Assembly (NCBI RefSeq): GCF_023155745.1
Contig: NZ_JAKNUS010000005.1
Location: 186,001-250,000 of the forward strand
Direction of reading: 5' to 3'
DNA length: 64,000 nucleotides
From: Microbacterium kunmingense
Lineage (GTDB): Bacteria > Actinomycetota > Actinomycetes > Actinomycetales > Microbacteriaceae
Below are positions 34,638 through 42,785 of this stretch, one piece after another (the first letter of the stretch is position 1; each line of letters starts with the position of its first letter). The notes beneath the pieces were generated by a model, which saw only the letters and a program-made list of their open reading frames with translations, had not been told where the DNA came from and searched no databases. The translations under genes were made by a program, and so were the position numbers.

Positions 34638-35723
34638 TCACCTCGTCAGGCGGACCGCCGATGGGTCGAGCGTCACGGCGACCGGGGCGCCGACGGGGAA
34701 GCGCGCGGCGTCGGAGAGGTCGGCGTCGACGTGCAGGGGAGGCTCATCGATATGGAGACGCACGCCCGACGGCGTCGCCTCGTGTCGGACGATGTGCGCC
34801 GGCCAGGCGCCGGCGCCCGCGGCGTCGCGCATCGACACCGTCGCATCGCGCATCGCCACCGTCACGGCCGAGGGTCGGAACACCGCCCACACCGGGCGGC
34901 CCGCCGCCGCGGCGAGCACGGCTCGCCCGGCTTCGTCGCTGGGGACGATCCGCCGGCCGTCGCGCTCCCACGCCCCGTCGCGTGCGACCCCCTCGATGCG
35001 GTTCAGACCCGCGATGCGGGCGACGAAGGGCGTCCCGGGTGCGGTCAGCACCTCGCGGGTGGGCCCCCGCTGGCTGACCGTGCCCCGTTCGAGGACGATC
35101 AGCGTGTCGGCGAGGACGGCGGCGTCCAGGGCGTCGTGGGTGACGACGACCGCGGTGACGCCCGTCGCGGTGAGCTGCTGGCGCAGCACCGCCCGCAGAT
35201 CGTCGGCGGTGACGGGGTCGAGCGAGGTGAACGGTTCGTCCAGCAGCAGCACGGCCGGCTCGGTCACGAGCGCCCGCGCCAGGGCGACCCGCTGCTGCTG
35301 ACCGCCCGAGAGCTCGCCCGGCCGCCGGTCGCCGAGCCCGGCGAGCCCGACCCGTTCGAGCCAGGATGCCGCCTCGGCGCGCGCCTTCCCCCGCGCGACG
35401 CCCCGCGCACGCGGGCCGAAGGCGATGTTCTCGACGGCGGAGAGATGCGGGAACAGGCGCGGATCCTGGCCGAGGAGGACCACCTCGCGGGAGGCCGGGG
35501 GAACGCGGCGGCGGGGGGCGGACAGCACGTGGCCGTCCCGGATGACGCGTCCGGATTCCAGGGGGACCGTCCCGGCGATGAGCCCGAGGAGGGTGGATTT
35601 GCCTGCGCCGCTCGGACCCATGATGCCGACCACCTCGCCGGGCTCGGCGACGAACGAGACCGACAGGCGGATGTCGCCTCGCGGCTGATCGTCGACCTCG
35701 ACCTCGAGGCGCCCCGCCGTCAT
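34638..35723 (-). CDS. modC: molybdate ABC transporter ATP-binding protein
   Basis: ATPase of the molybdate importer. Walker A is GPSGAGKST, the signature is LSGGQQQRVALARAL, Walker B is VLLLDEPFTSLD, and VVVTHDALDA holds the switch His. The C-terminal part (about residues 230-361) contains a TOBE/Mop-like region (VWAVFRPSAVTVAMRDATVS...WPAHIVRHEATPSGVRL). The ATG overlaps the modB stop (ATGA). A longer frame upstream is not used. Confidence 0.93.
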   Translation of the reverse strand: MTAGRLEVEVDDQPRGDIRLSVSFVAEPGEVVGIMGPSGAGKSTLLGLIAGTVPLESGRVIRDGHVLSAPRRRVPPASREVVLLGQDPRLFPHLSAVENIAFGPRARGVARGKARAEAASWLERVGLAGLGDRRPGELSGGQQQRVALARALVTEPAVLLLDEPFTSLDPVTADDLRAVLRQQLTATGVTAVVVTHDALDAAVLADTLIVLERGTVSQRGPTREVLTAPGTPFVARIAGLNRIEGVARDGAWERDGRRIVPSDEAGRAVLAAAAGRPVWAVFRPSAVTVAMRDATVSMRDAAGAGAWPAHIVRHEATPSGVRLHIDEPPLHVDADLSDAARFPVGAPVAVTLDPSAVRLTR

Positions 35724-36547
35724 CGAGGGCTCCCGGGCCGCCAGGCGCGGACGAGCAGGAGCACCATCAGCGCCGTGGCGAGGAGGAGGAGCGACAGCGC
35801 CACCCCGGTCCCCTGCGACACGCCCGCACCGTTGAAGGCGCTGTAGATGGCCAGCGGCATGGTCTGTGTGATCCCCGGCGCGTTGCCGGCGAACAGGGCC
35901 GTGGCGCCGAACTCCCCCACCGCCCGGGCGAAGCAGAGGATGACACCGGCGACGAGTCCCGGGGCCGCCAGCGGCAGGGTGATCCGGGCGAGGATCGTCC
36001 AGCGACCGGCCCCGAGCGAGGCCGCCGCCTCCTCGAACCGGCTCCCGATCGCACGCAGCGACCCCTCCAGCGCCAGCACGAGGAAGGGCAGTGCGACGAA
36101 GGCCTGGGCGAGCACCACCGCCGCGGTGGTGAACGGCAGTCTGATGCCCGCGGCATCCAGCACCGGGCCCAGCCAACCGCTGCGCCCGAAGAGGAACAGC
36201 AGCGCCACCCCGCCCACCATCGGGGGCAGCACGAGGGGCACCGTGACGATCGCCCGCAGGACCGCGGCGGTCCGCGCCGATGCGCGCGCGATCACCAGGG
36301 CGAGAGGGATACCGAGGACGGCGCACAGCACGGTGGCCGCGGTCCCCGTCTGCAGCGACAGCAGCAGGGCCGACAGCGCAGCGGGCGACGTGACGTCGGC
36401 CCAGAGCGTCGACCACTCCGCCCGCGACACCAGTGCGGCCAGAGGCACGACGAGGAGGGCGAGACCGAGAACGGCGGGGACGGCGAGGATCGGCGGAACG
36501 GCGGGGGCCGGTGCCGACATCCGCGGCGGGCGGGGAAGGGCTGTCAC
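35720..36547 (-). CDS. modB: molybdate ABC transporter permease
   Basis: 275 residues with five to six membrane helices and the EAA loop that docks the ATPase: EEAAASLGAGRWTILARITLPLAAPGLVAG. The GTG start overlaps the modA stop (GTGA); an internal ATG at residue 10 is possible but would lose the coupling. It forms the channel for molybdate delivered by ModA. Confidence 0.93.
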   Translation of the reverse strand: MTALPRPPRMSAPAPAVPPILAVPAVLGLALLVVPLAALVSRAEWSTLWADVTSPAALSALLLSLQTGTAATVLCAVLGIPLALVIARASARTAAVLRAIVTVPLVLPPMVGGVALLFLFGRSGWLGPVLDAAGIRLPFTTAAVVLAQAFVALPFLVLALEGSLRAIGSRFEEAAASLGAGRWTILARITLPLAAPGLVAGVILCFARAVGEFGATALFAGNAPGITQTMPLAIYSAFNGAGVSQGTGVALSLLLLATALMVLLLVRAWRPGSPR

Positions 36548-37371
36548 GGTGTCGAAGACGGGGTTCGAGACGACGGCGCCGGCGCGAAACCCGCGTCGGC
36601 GAGCACCCGCTGACCGGCAGGGCCGGTGACGAGGTCGAGGAATGCGCGGGCGACCTCGCCCGACGCGGCCCGCGTCGTCACGGCGATCGGATAGCGATTG
36701 ACCACGTCGGCAGCCCCGTCGGGCACGATCACCTCGACGTCGTCCCGCCCCCGCACGTCGGTGGCGTAGACGAGACCGGCGTCGGCCTCCCCGGCGGCGA
36801 CCTTGGTCAGGACCGCGGTGACGTTCTGCTCGGCGCTCGCGGGGTCGACCTCCACTCCCGCAGCATCGAGCAGGGTTATTGAGGCCGCACCGCAGGGCAC
36901 GTCCGGTTCGCACAGCACCACGGTGGCTCCGGCGAGGTCGGCGAGATCGTCGATGCCCGCGGGGTTGGCCGCTGGAGTGATGAGCACGAGGGTGTTCTCG
37001 GCGAACACCACCGGGTCGGCGGCGGCGCCCGCGTCGACCGCCTCCCGCATGGTGCGCTCGTCGGCGCTGGCGAACACGTCCGCGGGCGCACCCTCGATGA
37101 TCTGGGTGGCCAGCGCCGACGACCCGTCGGTGACGAGCGGCTGCACCGCGACATCCGGATTCTCCTCGGCGAACAGCACCAGCAGTTCATCGAAGGCCGT
37201 CTGGAGGGATGCCGCGGCGTAGACGGTGAGACTGCCGGTGAGCCCGTCGCCGGCGCCGGCCGGGTCGGCGGAGTCGACGGACGCACCGGCGCACCCGGAC
37301 ACGACGGCGGCACCGGCGGCGAGGACGACGACGGTCAGGAGTCGGATGCGACGGCGCGCAGCCGACCGCAC
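36544..37371 (-). CDS. modA: molybdate-binding lipoprotein
   Basis: A lipoprotein signal (RIRLLTVVVLAAGAAVVSGC, lipobox Cys27) is followed by the ModA fold: LTVYAAASLQTAFDELLVLF, the ligand segment DGSSALATQIIEGAPADVFASAD, and VVNRYPIAVTT near the C terminus. It captures molybdate or tungstate outside the membrane. 275 residues. GTG 37371 lies 17 nt after the stop of the molbindin-HTH regulator, so the operon is regulator-modA-modB-modC. Confidence 0.94.
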   Translation of the reverse strand: MRSAARRRIRLLTVVVLAAGAAVVSGCAGASVDSADPAGAGDGLTGSLTVYAAASLQTAFDELLVLFAEENPDVAVQPLVTDGSSALATQIIEGAPADVFASADERTMREAVDAGAAADPVVFAENTLVLITPAANPAGIDDLADLAGATVVLCEPDVPCGAASITLLDAAGVEVDPASAEQNVTAVLTKVAAGEADAGLVYATDVRGRDDVEVIVPDGAADVVNRYPIAVTTRAASGEVARAFLDLVTGPAGQRVLADAGFAPAPSSRTPSSTP

Positions 37372-37388
37372 GCCGGAGGTCGGGATCG

Positions 37389-37778
37389 TCAGCGCGGCAC
37401 CTCCACGGTGACCGTCGTCGCCTTCACCGATGCCACGGCGAGCGATCCGACCTCGAGTCCCAGATCGTCCACGGCCTCGGACGACATCAGTGACACCACC
37501 CGGTGCGGCCCGGACTGGATGTCGACCTGGGCCATCACCCCGTCACGCTGGACCCGCGTCACCAGCCCCACGAATCGGTTCCGTGCGCTGGAGAGCACGC
37601 CGGTCGGATCGCCCGCCTGCTTCGCCAGGGCGAGAGCCTGAGCGGCGAGGGCCGTTCCCGAGATCTCGGCGGGCGCGGCACCGGTGGTCTCGAGCGTTCC
37701 CTGATCGATCCACCGCCGCACCGTGTCGTCGCTCACCCCGAGCAGGGCGGCGGCGTCGGATATCCGAAAGTTCGGCAT
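37389..37778 (-). CDS. molybdate-sensing regulator: MerR-like HTH plus TOBE/Mop domain
   Basis: 129 residues. The N-terminal MPNFRISDAAALLGVSDDTVRRWIDQGTLE is a MerR/excisionase-type helix-turn-helix, and the C-terminal half (ARNRFVGLVTRVQRDGVMAQVDIQSGPHRVVSLMSSEAVDDLGLEVGSLAVASVKATTVTVEV) is a molbindin (Mop/TOBE) domain that binds oxyanions. This is the actinobacterial stand-in for ModE. TATAGT (37786-37791) lies seven bases before the ATG, and a direct repeat ATATCTCCG overlaps this promoter, suggesting autoregulation. It is the first gene of the mod operon. Confidence 0.9.
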   Translation of the reverse strand: MPNFRISDAAALLGVSDDTVRRWIDQGTLETTGAAPAEISGTALAAQALALAKQAGDPTGVLSSARNRFVGLVTRVQRDGVMAQVDIQSGPHRVVSLMSSEAVDDLGLEVGSLAVASVKATTVTVEVPR

Positions 37779-37840
37779 ATCTCCGACTATATCTCCGCAC
37801 CCGCGGACACCGAGCGCGTCTTTCTGCGCGGGGATAGCCT
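37777..37840. promoter_or_regulatory. divergent mod/moe promoter region with direct-repeat operator
   Basis: On the minus strand TATAGT (37786-37791) drives the regulator-mod operon. On the plus strand TAGCCT (37835-37840) drives moeZ with a 6-nt spacer. ATATCTCCG occurs at 37777-37785 and 37789-37797, twelve bases apart, flanking and overlapping the minus-strand -10 box. This is the natural site for control by the TOBE regulator. Confidence 0.55.
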
Positions 37841-37846
37841 GAGGAC

Positions 37847-38956
37847 ATGCCACTGCCACCCCTTGTCGACCCGGCACCGCCGCTCCCGGCCGCGGAGCAG
37901 GAGCGCACGCTCCGGCACGCCGTTCTCCCCGGGCTCGGCGAGATGGGCCAGCGGCGCCTCGCCGCCGCGCACGTCGCGGTCATCGGGGCCGGAGGCCTCG
38001 GCTCTCCGGTCATCCTGGCCCTCGCCGCCGCAGGAGTGGGGACGCTGACGGTCATCGACGACGACGTGGTGGAGCTGTCGAACCTCCAGCGACAGGTCCT
38101 GCACCGCGCGGACGACCTCGGCAGACCCAAGACCGCCAGCGCCGAACGCGTGGCACGCGGCCTCTCACCGACCACCCGGGTCCGCTCCCGACGGGAGCGA
38201 CTCACCGACGGCAACGCCGCCGACCTGCTCCGCGGCGCCGACCTCGTGGTGGACGGCAGCGACAGCTTCCTCACACGCGAGGCGGTGGCCGCGGCGACCG
38301 AGTCGCTCGGGATCCCGTTGGTGTGGGGCGCTCTCCAGGGGGCCGCGGCCCAGGTGACGGTGTTCTGGTCGAATCCCCCACGAGGCGCCTCACGCGTCGT
38401 GCTGAACGATCTCTACCCGACCGGGTCGGCGCACGATGCGCCGTCGTGCGCCGAGGCGGGGGTGCTCGGGCCGCTGTGCCTCCAGGTCGGTGGACTCCTC
38501 GCCACCGAGGCGGTCAAGCTGATCGTGGGTGCCGGCGAACCGCTGCTCGGCCGCATCCTCGTCATCGACGCCTGGGGCGCGGTGATGAGCGAGGTGCCCC
38601 TCGCCGCCTCTCGGGCCGCCGTTGCCCCCGTGTCCCCTCCCGCCGTCGACGTCCCCGAGATCGCGGCGGCGGGGCTCCGCTCGGCGCGGGAGGGCGGTGC
38701 GGCACTGCTGGACGTCCGCGAACCCTGGGAGACCGCACGCGGTGTCATCCCGGGGTCGATCCTCCGCCCGCTCGCCGAGGTCCTCGCCGCACCCGCCGCG
38801 TTCACCGGCCCCGTCGTCGTCGTCTGCCAGGCGGGCGGACGCGCCCGACGAGCTGCTGAGGCGCTGCGCGCCGCCGGCGTCGAGGCCACGGTGCTCTCCG
38901 GCGGCTACACGGCGTGGGTGGCAGCCACCAGCACACCCGCCGAGGCGCACGCGTGA
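37847..38956 (+). CDS. moeZ: MoeZ: adenylyltransferase (MoeB/ThiF) fused to rhodanese
   Basis: Adenylates the C-terminal glycine of MoaD and supplies sulfur to it. The E1-like domain (residues about 20-255) has VAVIGAGGLGSPVILALAAAGVGTLTVIDDDVVELSNLQRQ; the rhodanese domain (about 265-369) has VVVCQAGGRARRAAEALR, the active-site cysteine loop. The paired CxxC zinc knuckles of E. coli MoeB are not seen. 369 residues. It starts a run of translation-coupled genes moeZ-moeA-moaC-mobA-DUF6457-moaD, and its stop overlaps moeA (GTGA). Confidence 0.93.
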   Translation: MPLPPLVDPAPPLPAAEQERTLRHAVLPGLGEMGQRRLAAAHVAVIGAGGLGSPVILALAAAGVGTLTVIDDDVVELSNLQRQVLHRADDLGRPKTASAERVARGLSPTTRVRSRRERLTDGNAADLLRGADLVVDGSDSFLTREAVAAATESLGIPLVWGALQGAAAQVTVFWSNPPRGASRVVLNDLYPTGSAHDAPSCAEAGVLGPLCLQVGGLLATEAVKLIVGAGEPLLGRILVIDAWGAVMSEVPLAASRAAVAPVSPPAVDVPEIAAAGLRSAREGGAALLDVREPWETARGVIPGSILRPLAEVLAAPAAFTGPVVVVCQAGGRARRAAEALRAAGVEATVLSGGYTAWVAATSTPAEAHA

Positions 38957-40203
38957 GCGCCGGTGTACCCCTGCGCTCGGTGGAGGAGCACCGCGACACC
39001 GTCCTCGCCGCGGTGCGCCCGAGCGAGGTCATCTCGGTGGCCGTCGATGCCGCGCGCGGTCTGACCCTCGCCGAACCGGTGCACGCGCGCGTGCCGATCC
39101 CGGTCTTCGACAACTCGGCGATGGACGGCTTCGCCGTGCGTTTCGATGACGTCGCCGACGCGTCGACGACACCTGCGATCCTGCGCGTCGTCGCAGACCT
39201 CCCCGCGGGGAGCCCCCTCGATCCCCCGCTCGGCCCCGGCGAGGCTGCCCGGATAATGACCGGTTCGGCCATGCCGTCCGCCGCCGACACCGTCGTGCCG
39301 TTCGAAGACACCGCCGGGGGCCTCGACGATTCGCTCGGCGAGATCCGCGTACTGCGCACCCCGCGAGCCCGCGGCGCCCACCGTCGCCGCCGCGGCGACG
39401 ACCTTGCGCCCGGCGACGAGGTGGTCGAGGCGGGAACGCTGCTCGGGGCCTTCCAGCTCGGCGCCGCCGCCGCGGCCGGCGTCGAGGTCGTACGGGTGCG
39501 GCGACGGCCGCGGGTCGCGGTGATCTCGACCGGGTCCGAGCTCGTCTCCCCCGGCGCCGAGCTCGCGCGCGGCCAGATCCCCGAGTCCAACAGCCTCCTC
39601 CTCGCCGGTCTCGTCGCCGACGCCGGAGCCGAGGTGGTGCTGCGCACGACCGTCGCCGATGACGATGGGGGCCTCCGCCCCGCCCTGGCCGCAGCACGCG
39701 ACGCCGCCGCGGACGCCGTGGTGTTCTCGGGCGGTGTGAGCGCGGGCGCCTACGAGGTGGTGAAGTCCACGCTCGGTCCCACCGGCGAGATGGATTTCAC
39801 CGCCGTGGCCATGCAGCCCGGCAAGCCGCAGGGGTTCGGGCACCTCGCGGACGGGACGCTGCTGTTCGGCCTTCCGGGCAACCCGGTCAGCGCCGCGGTG
39901 TCGTTCGAGGTGTTCGTGCGCCCCGCCCTTCTGCTCATGGCCGGCCGGACCGAACTGCACCGACCGGTACTGCGCGTGGCCGCGGGGACGGGATGGTCCA
40001 CACCCCCCGGTCGGCGCCAGTATCTGCCGGCCGTGCTGGATCGCCGCGATCCAGCGCGCTGGCTCGTGCGGCCGGCGACGGCCGGCGGCTCGGGCTCGCA
40101 CCTGGCCGGTGGACTCGCGCAGGCCGAGGTCTTCGCCGTCGTCCCCGCCGAGGTCGAACGGGTCGAACCGGGTGCGATGGTCGATGTCATGCTGAGGGGA
40201 TGA
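38953..40203 (+). CDS. moeA: molybdopterin molybdotransferase MoeA
   Basis: Inserts molybdate into adenylylated molybdopterin. Signatures are VFDNSAMDGFAVR, RIMTGSAMPSAADTVVPFE, ISTGSELV and LFGLPGNPVSAAVSFEVFVRP. 416 residues with the usual four-domain layout. The GTG start overlaps the moeZ stop, and its own stop overlaps moaC (ATGA). Confidence 0.95.
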   Translation: MSAGVPLRSVEEHRDTVLAAVRPSEVISVAVDAARGLTLAEPVHARVPIPVFDNSAMDGFAVRFDDVADASTTPAILRVVADLPAGSPLDPPLGPGEAARIMTGSAMPSAADTVVPFEDTAGGLDDSLGEIRVLRTPRARGAHRRRRGDDLAPGDEVVEAGTLLGAFQLGAAAAAGVEVVRVRRRPRVAVISTGSELVSPGAELARGQIPESNSLLLAGLVADAGAEVVLRTTVADDDGGLRPALAAARDAAADAVVFSGGVSAGAYEVVKSTLGPTGEMDFTAVAMQPGKPQGFGHLADGTLLFGLPGNPVSAAVSFEVFVRPALLLMAGRTELHRPVLRVAAGTGWSTPPGRRQYLPAVLDRRDPARWLVRPATAGGSGSHLAGGLAQAEVFAVVPAEVERVEPGAMVDVMLRG

Positions 40204-40673
40204 GCTTCACGCATCTCGACCCCGACGGACGGGCCCGCATGGTCGACGTCACCGAGAAGACCCCGTCCGTCCGCGCCGCCACCGCGCGCGGCTTCGTCCG
40301 CTGCGCACCTGCCGTGGTCGCCGCCCTGCGAGAGGGCACGGTTCCCAAGGGCGACGTCCTCGCCGTGGCGCGCATCGCCGGGATCCAGGCGGCCAAGCTC
40401 ACGCCCACGCTGCTGCCGCTCGCGCACGTCATCGGCGTTCACGGAGCCAGCGTCGACCTCGCCGTCCACGACGAGGGTGTGGCCGTCGAGGCGACCGTCC
40501 GCACCGCCGACCGCACGGGCGTGGAGATGGAGGCCCTCACCGCGGTGACGGTGGCCGCCCTGGCGATCGTCGACATGGTGAAGGGGATGGACAAGTCCAC
40601 GTCGATCGAGGCCGTGCGGATCGTGGCGAAGGAGGGCGGGCGCTCGGGCACATGGGTCCGCCCCGGGGAATGA
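40200..40673 (+). CDS. moaC: cyclic pyranopterin monophosphate synthase MoaC
   Basis: Works with MoaA to make cyclic pyranopterin phosphate. The chain begins FTHLDPDGRARMVDVTEKTPSVRAA and contains GVEMEALTAVTVAALAIVDMVKGMDK, both diagnostic. The usual LIPLCHPL segment reads LLPLAHVIGVHGASVDL: the catalytic His is kept, while the neighbouring Cys and Pro are Ala and Val. 157 residues. Overlaps moeA and mobA by 4 nt each. Confidence 0.93.
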   Translation: MSFTHLDPDGRARMVDVTEKTPSVRAATARGFVRCAPAVVAALREGTVPKGDVLAVARIAGIQAAKLTPTLLPLAHVIGVHGASVDLAVHDEGVAVEATVRTADRTGVEMEALTAVTVAALAIVDMVKGMDKSTSIEAVRIVAKEGGRSGTWVRPGE

Positions 40674-41323
40674 TCGACCTCTCGGCGATCCTCCTCGCCG
40701 GCGGACGCGCGCGGCGGCTGGACGGAGCGGTCAAGCCCCTGCAGACCGTCGGGGGCCGGACGCTCCTCGACATCGCCGTCTCCGCCGCGACCGGTGCGGG
40801 CGCCGATCCGATCATCGGCGTCGGTCCGGTGATGCCCGCCGCCGGCGCCGTGCGATGGACCCGCGAGGATCCACCGTTCGGCGGTCCGGTGGCGGGCGTC
40901 GTCGCCGGATTCCACGCGATGACGAGCGCGGTCGCGGCGGTTCCGGCGTGGACGCTCGTGCTCGCCTGCGATCTGCCCCGAGCCGACGCGGCGGTGCCCC
41001 TCCTCACCGCCGCGGCGCCGCTCGTAGGAGCCGACGTCGACGCGGTCTGCCTCGGCGACGCCACCGGCAGGCCGCAGTTCCTGGTGGGTCTCTTCCGATC
41101 CCGCGCGCTCGGGGCGCAGATCGAGCGGATGCCGCGGAGCGGCCGTGACGCCGCCGTCCGCGAGCTCGTGGCCGACCTCGCCGTCACGGTCGTCGGCGAC
41201 CCGCACTCAGGGGGCGCCGCGGCCCTCTCCTCCGATCGCGCCGCGGCCCTCTCCTTCGATGTCGACACGTGGGAGGATCTTGAGGCGGCGCGCCGCGCCG
41301 GGGAGGACGGGAATCGTGAGTGA
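40670..41323 (+). CDS. mobA: molybdenum cofactor guanylyltransferase MobA
   Basis: Attaches GMP to Mo-molybdopterin to give the MGD form used by DMSO-reductase-family enzymes. The nucleotide motif LLAGGRARRLDGAVKPL and the metal site LVLACDLPRAD are present, with GRPQFLVGLFRS. 217 residues. MGD synthesis fits the bis-MGD enzyme encoded at 42,783-45,242. Confidence 0.9.
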   Translation: MIDLSAILLAGGRARRLDGAVKPLQTVGGRTLLDIAVSAATGAGADPIIGVGPVMPAAGAVRWTREDPPFGGPVAGVVAGFHAMTSAVAAVPAWTLVLACDLPRADAAVPLLTAAAPLVGADVDAVCLGDATGRPQFLVGLFRSRALGAQIERMPRSGRDAAVRELVADLAVTVVGDPHSGGAAALSSDRAAALSFDVDTWEDLEAARRAGEDGNRE

Positions 41324-41603
41324 GACACCCACACCGCGGACGCTGCCGCCGGAAGCACTGGACCGTTGGGCGGAGCTGATGCGTTCGCATTTCGACCTCG
41401 ACGCCTCTCAGGTGCCCGTCGCCGGCGTGCTCGACCTCGCCCGGGAGGTCGCGAACGGCGTCGCCCGCCCCGGCGCGCCTCTGGGCGCCTTCGTCGCCGG
41501 GCTCGCCGCCGGCCGCGCCGGCGGGTCGCCCGACGATGTGCGCGCCGCGCTCGCCGCCGTCATCGACCTGGCCGGACGCTACGACGACCCCGCGAGCGCG
41601 TGA
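41316..41603 (+). CDS. DUF6457 protein in the molybdenum-cofactor operon
   Basis: 95 residues, mostly helical: LPPEALDRWAELMRSHFDLDASQVPVAGVLDLAREVANGVARPGAPLGAFVAGLAAG. The DUF6457 family is regularly placed in actinobacterial molybdopterin loci, sometimes fused to MobA, and its function is unknown. It overlaps mobA by 8 nt and moaD by 1 nt, so it must be made with them. A helper in guanylylation or cofactor handover is the simplest idea, inferred from context only. Confidence 0.8.
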   Translation: MSETPTPRTLPPEALDRWAELMRSHFDLDASQVPVAGVLDLAREVANGVARPGAPLGAFVAGLAAGRAGGSPDDVRAALAAVIDLAGRYDDPASA

Positions 41604-41836
41604 TGGCACGCGTGAGGTACTTCGCCGCCGCCGAGGAGATCGCCGGCACCCGTGAGGAGACCCGGTCCGAACCGACGCTCGGCGCCCTCCGCGCGGCTCT
41701 GGTCGCCGAACGCCCCGGGATGGCGGGGCTGCTCCCCCGCTGCGCGGTGCTCGTGGGCGGCAGCCGGGTGGAGGACGACCAGCAGCTCGGTGACGACGCC
41801 GTCATCGACGTGCTTCCGCCCTTCGCCGGCGGGTGA
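41603..41836 (+). CDS. moaD: molybdopterin synthase small subunit MoaD
   Basis: 77-residue ubiquitin-like sulfur carrier ending in the required GG (VLPPFAGG). MoeZ adenylates and thiolates this end, and MoaE uses it to make molybdopterin. The ATG shares a base with the preceding stop (TGATG). Confidence 0.95.
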   Translation: MARVRYFAAAEEIAGTREETRSEPTLGALRAALVAERPGMAGLLPRCAVLVGGSRVEDDQQLGDDAVIDVLPPFAGG

Positions 41837-41865
41837 CCCGACAGGGGGTTTCCGACGCCGGTGGC

Positions 41866-42294
41866 TCAGCCTCCGAGGCCCAGCCAGGTCGCGGTGCCGT
41901 CGACCTCGATCTGCCGCTTCCAGACGGGCAGCTCCGACTTGATCCGCTCGATGAGCTGACGGCAGACCTCGAAGGCGGTGCCCCGATGCGCCGCGGCGAC
42001 CGCGATGATCACGGCGGCGTCTCCGACGCCTAGGCTCCCCACCCGGTGACTCACCGCGACGAGCGCGTCGGTGTCTCCCACGACCTCTGCGGCGAGCGCG
42101 GCGAGAACCGTCTCGGCGTCGGGGTGCGAGGTGTACTCCAGCGCTCGGACCGCGGCCGCGGCATCCGGATCATGATCACGCACCCGTCCGATGAAAGTGG
42201 TGACCGCACCGGCCGTCGGGTCATCCACGGCGTCGAGGTGAACGGCCAGATCGAGGGGGTCGGCGCTGATCCGCGCCACACGCACACGGGTCAT
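41866..42294 (-). CDS. moaE: molybdopterin synthase large subunit MoaE
   Basis: 142 residues with GAVTTFIGRVRDHD, ALEYTSHPDAE, HRVGSLGVGDAAVIIAVAAAHR and the catalytic-lysine segment IKSELPVWKRQ. It combines with MoaD to convert cyclic pyranopterin phosphate to molybdopterin. It is downstream of and overlaps moaB (ATGA), and is convergent with moaD across 29 nt. Confidence 0.95.
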   Translation of the reverse strand: MTRVRVARISADPLDLAVHLDAVDDPTAGAVTTFIGRVRDHDPDAAAAVRALEYTSHPDAETVLAALAAEVVGDTDALVAVSHRVGSLGVGDAAVIIAVAAAHRGTAFEVCRQLIERIKSELPVWKRQIEVDGTATWLGLGG

Positions 42295-42773
42295 CGGTGG
42301 TCCTCGCCGGCGAGCTGATCCAGGACGTGGCGGGCGACGGAGAGGACGACCGGCATGCCCGAGGCCACCGCGCGGGGGGATCCCGGCAGATTCACCACGA
42401 GGACGCCGTGCGGATCCACCACTCCCGCGAGACCCCGGGTGAGCATGCCGGCGGGCTTCTCCGCGGCGCCGCGGCGCCGCAGCTCCTCGGCGATACCGGG
42501 CAGCTCGCGCGTCAGGATCCGCGCGGTCCCCTCCGGGGTGGCGTCGCGGGGGCCGACACCCGTGCCGCCCGTGGTGAGCACGAGCTTCACCCCTGCGATG
42601 ACCTGGGCGGTGAGGGCCCGCTCGACGCTCTCGGCGCCGTCGGCGACGACCACAGCCTCGGCGCAGTCGAATCCGGCCTCCCGGAGCGCCGCGACGGCGA
42701 TCGGTCCGCTCTCGTCGACACGGGTGCCGGCGGCGGATCGGTCGGAGACGGTGATGACGGCGGCGGTGTGCAC
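42291..42773 (-). CDS. moaB: molybdopterin adenylyltransferase (MoaB/Mog type)
   Basis: 160 residues with VITVSDRSAAGTRVDESGP, LVLTTGGTGVGPRDATPEGT and VVNLPGSPRAVASGMPVVL, the MoaB/Mog fold that adenylates molybdopterin before MoeA acts. The GTG start at 42773 is supported by TAGGCT (42780-42785) six bases upstream. That hexamer overlaps the stop codon of the upstream molybdoenzyme gene. Confidence 0.93.
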   Translation of the reverse strand: MHTAAVITVSDRSAAGTRVDESGPIAVAALREAGFDCAEAVVVADGAESVERALTAQVIAGVKLVLTTGGTGVGPRDATPEGTARILTRELPGIAEELRRRGAAEKPAGMLTRGLAGVVDPHGVLVVNLPGSPRAVASGMPVVLSVARHVLDQLAGEDHR

Positions 42774-42779
42774 GCCCTC

Positions 42780-42785
42780 AGCCTA
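42780..42785 (-). promoter_or_regulatory. moaB -10 box overlapping the stop codon of the upstream gene
   Basis: TAGGCT on the minus strand is six bases before the moaB GTG. Its first three bases are the TAG stop of the molybdoenzyme gene. So moaB-moaE can be transcribed leaderless independently of the enzyme, while read-through from upstream remains possible. Confidence 0.55.

Noticed and set aside
34638..36416. A 592-codon fusion of modB and modC
   Set aside because: modC begins at ATG 35723 and overlaps the modB stop. The upstream part of the long frame is out of phase with the modB protein and has no motifs.
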